64,000 bases of DNA from positions 186,001-250,000 of the forward strand of contig JAYKXP010000031.1 in NCBI GenBank assembly GCA_037176845.1, read 5' to 3'. How positions within the stretch are numbered: position 1 is the first letter of the stretch; each line of letters opens with the position of its first letter. Below are positions 60,333 through 64,000 of this stretch, piece by piece. Under the pieces are notes generated by a model that had not been told where the DNA came from, did no database searches, and saw only the letters and a list, made by a program, of their open reading frames with translations. This stretch comes from Paramarasmius palmivorus (Eukaryota; Basidiomycota; Agaricomycetes; Agaricales; Marasmiaceae). Position numbers and translations under genes: made by a program.

Positions 60333-61723
60333 TCAGTCCAGGTCTACCTCCATCTCGTCGTCACCGTCACCCTGATCGACAACCGCGGCCTGCTTGGAAC
60401 GACGAGCTGCTGTAGCTGCAGCTTTGCGGCAGTTTGCTTTCACCACTTTCTTTAGGGCTCGCTTCTTCTCCTTTGGATCAACCCCGGTATAGGCCTTCTT
60501 GACACGAGATGCAGCTGAGGAACGTTTGCTGGCATTGATGGCAAGGTGAGCATATTTGTCTTTCTTTTCGAGTTCTCCCTTCTTGACAGCCGTTTTCCGC
60601 ATATTTCTGAAAGCTTGTTTGACGATTTCTTCGGTTGCCCAGTCGTTGATGAATTGGCCAAGGAAAGGATGGTTAGCACGGCACTAAAATCTTCATTAGT
60701 GGATATATTGGTGAGTGGTACATGTTCACGCACCACTGCAAAAAATTTGACCTTCGAGTCGTTAGGGATATCTTTCCAGTCTAAGGTCCAGTCCAAACAC
60801 GCATTGAGAGCCAATGTCTTGACGTTGCGCTTCAAAGACATAAGCCAGGCATAGTAGCAAACACATGAAAGACATACCGAGAGGGCAAGATAAGTTTCAG
60901 ACGGTTTAGAGCCTTTTGGACCTGCCAGCATCATTTCCTCTTGGAGAGAAAAGCCATTCCCAGCAGAACCCTTGGGACGTGGAACCCATGCAACGACTGG
61001 TTTCAACTTCGCGTTGGATGTATCCTTGCTGGTGTTGGGGGCCTCGTCATCTGCGTCGGCACCCGCATCATGATTATCGGCCATAGCAACATCCTCGTTA
61101 CCCTCTGGTGCTTTGTACAGGTATGTAGTCAGTTGGCCTTCAGATGTGAGAATTGACATAACACGTACCCTTATCATTGTCCATAGGTGTGTCACCGTCA
61201 TCACCATTGCCTGAGAAAGCCACAGTCAGAATCTGGTGAAAGGTCATTGTATCCGTAACATACCGATATTGATCTGAGTCGTGTTTCCATCAGTGTCTAG
61301 TAAGTAATATCATTAGCCAATGTTCTTCTGCCACACGTCTGACTCTTACCAGTTCCGCCCACCATGTCTATGTCCTGGTCACCATCGTCATTGTTGTCTG
61401 CACGAGGGAGGTTAGATCCCTCGGAGATCTTGGCTGGTATAACTGGTGAGTGATACGGTAGTAAAGATGAAGGAGGGAGTTGATGTGCCTTGTACCATAG
61501 CCCACATTACGGCTATCATGGCTGGGTCCATGTTCCCGAGCGTAGTCGTGTTGGTGGCATTTGCTGTCTTGGATGGCGACAAGGGAGTCGGGGCTTGACT
61601 CGCTGCCTTGTGGGCTGTACTGGGCTGAGCGGTGTTTGACGGCTTCTTGCTCGTTCCTTTGACTTGTGCTCTGGGGGCTGTGGTGACAGGCTTGTGAGAG
61701 CGAGGAGGAGCTAAGGTAGACAT
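60333..61723 (-). CDS. accessory protein of the CACTA-like element, unknown function
   Basis: Several exons on the minus strand, from ATG 61723 (MSTLAPPRSHKPVTTAPRAQ) to TGA 60333. The first part is Ser/Thr/Pro/Ala-rich, then acidic (DGDQDIDMVGG; later DVAMADNHDAGADADDEAP). A central folded-looking part follows: FSLQEEMMLAGPKGSKPSET, LNACLDWTLDWKDIP, then NHPFLGQFINDWATEEIVKQ. The last exon is Lys/Arg-rich (RVKKAYTGVDPKEKKRALKK) with an acidic end. Exon borders are partly uncertain, mainly after the first exon. It starts about 250 bp from the divergent transposase gene, which suggests a shared promoter. The basic and acidic stretches suggest a nuclear DNA- or chromatin-binding protein, comparable in position to the second gene of CACTA elements, but I see no known domain. 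Confidence 0.6.
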
Positions 61724-61976
61724 TATGATGGATCACTATACGAGCAAGGGCTAATAATGTGTTGGCGACAGGTGGTGGTTGTTAAGGGAAAAAAGATATG
61801 TTCAACTTTTCCAGAGGCCCGCCGCTTTTATAATCCCGGAGGATAAACGATCGGGCGAACGCGTCAAGCACGGTCACGAGAGCGTGAACTCCCCTATTCT
61901 TTGAAATAACAAGCCGGGCTGCGGCTAAATCCTGTACCCTATCTCAATACTCCTATTGAACATATTCCTTGTCACT
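61724..61976. promoter_or_regulatory. divergent promoter region of the CACTA-like element
   Basis: About 250 bp between the start codons of the accessory gene and the transposase gene. GC-rich, no repeats; presumably holds both promoters. Confidence 0.5.
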
Positions 61977-64000
61977 ATGCCTCCTCGCCAGACTGGTGTC
62001 CTCAGTGGTCAAACTGGAAAGAAGAAGTCTCGCTATGCTGAGCGAATCGAGCGGCAGGAAGCTGCAAGGAGAGCATTTGAAAGTGTACCAACGCCTGCCA
62101 ACACTGCAGGCAATCCTCCTCCTCCCAAGCGCCGTCGAGTTGTTATTCCCATCGACATTGATGACGACTCCACCAGTGACGAGAATGAAGCAGGATCGCA
62201 CCAGCACAGCGCAGGACCTTATCTTACATCCCATGGCCAGTCTCATGTGGAGTCCTTGGCACCTATACCAACGTTCGAAACATTTGACAACGTAGACTAT
62301 GCTGCCGACGAGCTGGACGAAGAAGCTTTGAATCAAGCAGCTGCCGACATTTTGAACCTTCATCTTGATCCCTCCCTACGTCCGCCAAATCCACTCACTC
62401 GCTCTATTGGTGTCGACAACGACGAGGGTGCTGATGCTTCTGACGATGACGGGGATGGACCAGAGGATGAAGCCCTGCCAGCTGAAGACGCTAGTCATCC
62501 AGGACCCGATGATGACGAGGGGCTTTTTAATTGGGATAGGCTCTTTGAGGATGCAGAGCTGTTGGCCGCATTCGACCAACTGAATGACTCTTATGAGGCT
62601 CGTGCAGCTGCATTGGGTAAGTAATCGACTGTCTCTCTTGTTTGACACTTACTGATGCAAGTATTAGCAAATAAACTCAGTGACCTCGACATGGAGATAT
62701 GCCGTGCTTTTGTTTACAAGGTCGAGACGCACACCGCCGACCGTGATTTCGCCAAAATACCGTATGCCTTCTCTCTGAAGAAGCCACTTCCTTCTCTTAA
62801 CAAGATTCGGCGCCGCATTGCCTTCATCTCTGGGCTCAAACCGGAGTTCTACGACTGTTGTCCAAATAGCTGTTGTTGTTATGTTGGTCCCAATGCCACC
62901 CTGGAGATGTGTCCTATATGCAAGGAACGTCGATATCGTGCAGATGGAAAGCCAAGGAAGCGTTTCACCTACATCCCCCTCATTCCTCGACTTATCGCCT
63001 TCTTTCGGAACTCGGAGCACGTGAAGAAACTCGATTATCGTGGCCAGTTTCAGGTGCTGGAAGACGGTATCATCAAGGATATATTTGATGGCTCGTGTTA
63101 TCGTGCACTCTGCCAGGCATATGTTGCAGTCAATGGGAAGTCTATGCCGTACAAGTTCTTCAGTGACCCACGAGACCTTGCGTTGGGTCTTTCAACCGAC
63201 GGATATGGCCCGTTCAACAAGAGGAAGAAAACTGCATGGCCACTCATCATCTTTCTCTACAATCTTCCACCGGAGATTCGATTCCACCTCAAGCACATTC
63301 TCTCCATCGGTGTCATCCCTGGCCCCAAGAAGCCAGTTGACATTGACTCCTTCCTTTATCCCCTTGTACGCGAACTTCTGCGCCTTGCCTTAGGTGTAAA
63401 GGCCTTCGACACTACCACTGGTGCTTCATTCCGCCTCCGAGCATACCTTTTAGCTGTTTTTGGCGATATGCCGGCAGTTTCAATGGTGATGCGAATGAAG
63501 GGCCATAACGGTATCTCACCATGTCGTAGCTGCAAGATCAAAGGAGTCAAGATGCCGAGTGACAAGACATATTATGTCCCACATGATCGCTCCTTTCACC
63601 CAGCGAAAATCCCTTCCGTAGACCCAGCAATCCTTTCACGTCGCGTGCATGATGAATTCCTTCAGCAAGCAGATGCCGTTGACAATGCTTTGGCTCACTC
63701 AAGCAAGGCCGAAGCGGAGAGACTTGCAAAGGATTCCGGAATCAAAGGCCGCTCCATATTATCTCATCTTTCATCGTTATCATTTCCCGACTCTTTTCCG
63801 GAGGACTTTATGCATCTGGTCTTCGAGAACACTCTCACGAACCTTGTCTCTCACTGGTTCGGTGATTTCAAGGGCCTTGGTGATGGAAAAGAGGATTACA
63901 CGCTCGCAAAGGCAGTCATAGAGGGCATAGGGCAGGCAGGAGAGGCCGCTGGTTCTACCATTCCATCTGTATATGGGCCACGAGTACCTGATATCTCCAA
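61977..64000 (+). CDS. Tnp2-type (CACTA) transposase, 5' part
   Basis: Exon 1 runs 61977-62616 from ATG (MPPRQTGVLSGQTGKKKSRY), with an Asp/Glu-rich region near its end. An intron follows at 62617-62667 (GTAAGT...TTAG). Exon 2 (from 62668) is open to the window edge. It shows a Cys-rich segment (CCPNSCCCYVG... CPICKERRY) that may bind zinc, then LGLSTDGYGPF and LLAVFGDMPAVS-MVMRMKGHNGISPCRSCKI, which are the conserved Transposase_21/Tnp2 motifs; the Asp of STDG and of GDMP are candidate catalytic residues. The third acidic residue lies later. No stop or frameshift is present in about 2 kb, so the gene may be intact and the element possibly recent. The C terminus is outside the window. Confidence 0.88.

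Larger units (their letters stand above)
59852..64000. mobile_element. CACTA-like (Tnp2) DNA transposon, left part
   Basis: The left end is put at CACTGTGAGACCC (59852), where the surrounding unit sequence stops. Subterminal TGGTCG/CGACCA motifs recur between 59868 and 60066, at least six times in both directions, as is common in CACTA elements. Inside are a minus-strand accessory gene (60333-61723) and a plus-strand Tnp2-type transposase (from 61977) arranged head to head. The right end lies outside the window, so the terminal repeat cannot be tested here. The flanking CGT could be one copy of a 3-bp target duplication. Confidence 0.7.

Noticed and set aside
1..64000. CRISPR arrays, rRNA genes, bacterial-type operons or riboswitches
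   Set aside because: No regularly spaced direct repeats of CRISPR type, no rRNA-like stretch; the introns show a eukaryotic nuclear sequence.

Overview
The window looks like an accessory, repeat-rich segment of an Agaricomycete (mushroom-type basidiomycete) genome. The evidence is short GT-AG introns of about 45-65 nt in nearly every gene, DUF6593-type genes, a fungal NACHT NTPase pair, a basidiomycete-type seven-helix membrane protein, and Copia, hAT and Tnp2/CACTA-like transposons. No bacterial, mitochondrial or rRNA sequence was seen.

Layout. 1-440 holds the 3' end of a DUF6593-type gene. 0.58-4.05 kb (minus) holds two tandem alpha/beta-hydrolase genes with the same intron plan. 4.6-11.6 kb is built of decayed copies of an unrecognised minus-strand gene family (called the F-C-G unit here after three conserved segments). 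These copies are interrupted by a 0.69-kb element with long inverted arms and a telomere-like core, and by a 1.5-kb insertion with a 10-bp target duplication. 12.2-15.2 kb carries three more DUF6593-type genes, the last one broken. 15.4-18.0 kb is another decayed F-C-G unit.

19.1-55 kb is a large two-copy tandem block. Block 1 is a NACHT gene (19.1-23.0 kb) followed by F-C-G units U2 and U1 (24.3-32.3 kb). Block 2 is a second NACHT gene (33.9-37.3 kb) followed by units U4 and U3 (38.7-55 kb). Block 2 is longer mainly because a 6.4-kb Copia retrotransposon with apparently identical LTRs landed in U4. That element carries its own nested 1.8-kb insertion, and a 1.23-kb hAT-like element also landed in U4.

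56.1-57.5 kb is an apparently intact seven-helix membrane protein gene. 57.8-58.2 kb is a diverged direct repeat, and 59.1-59.85 kb is one more unit fragment. From 59,852 to the right edge runs the left part of a CACTA-like element with a minus-strand accessory gene and a plus-strand Tnp2-type transposase that leaves the window.

Reading: a region growing by tandem duplication, where immune-type NACHT genes and an unknown gene family were copied together and most copies of the unknown family then decayed. Several different transposons entered the same short region at the 5' end of that family's first exon. All calls are by eye; exon ends not given explicitly are approximate.
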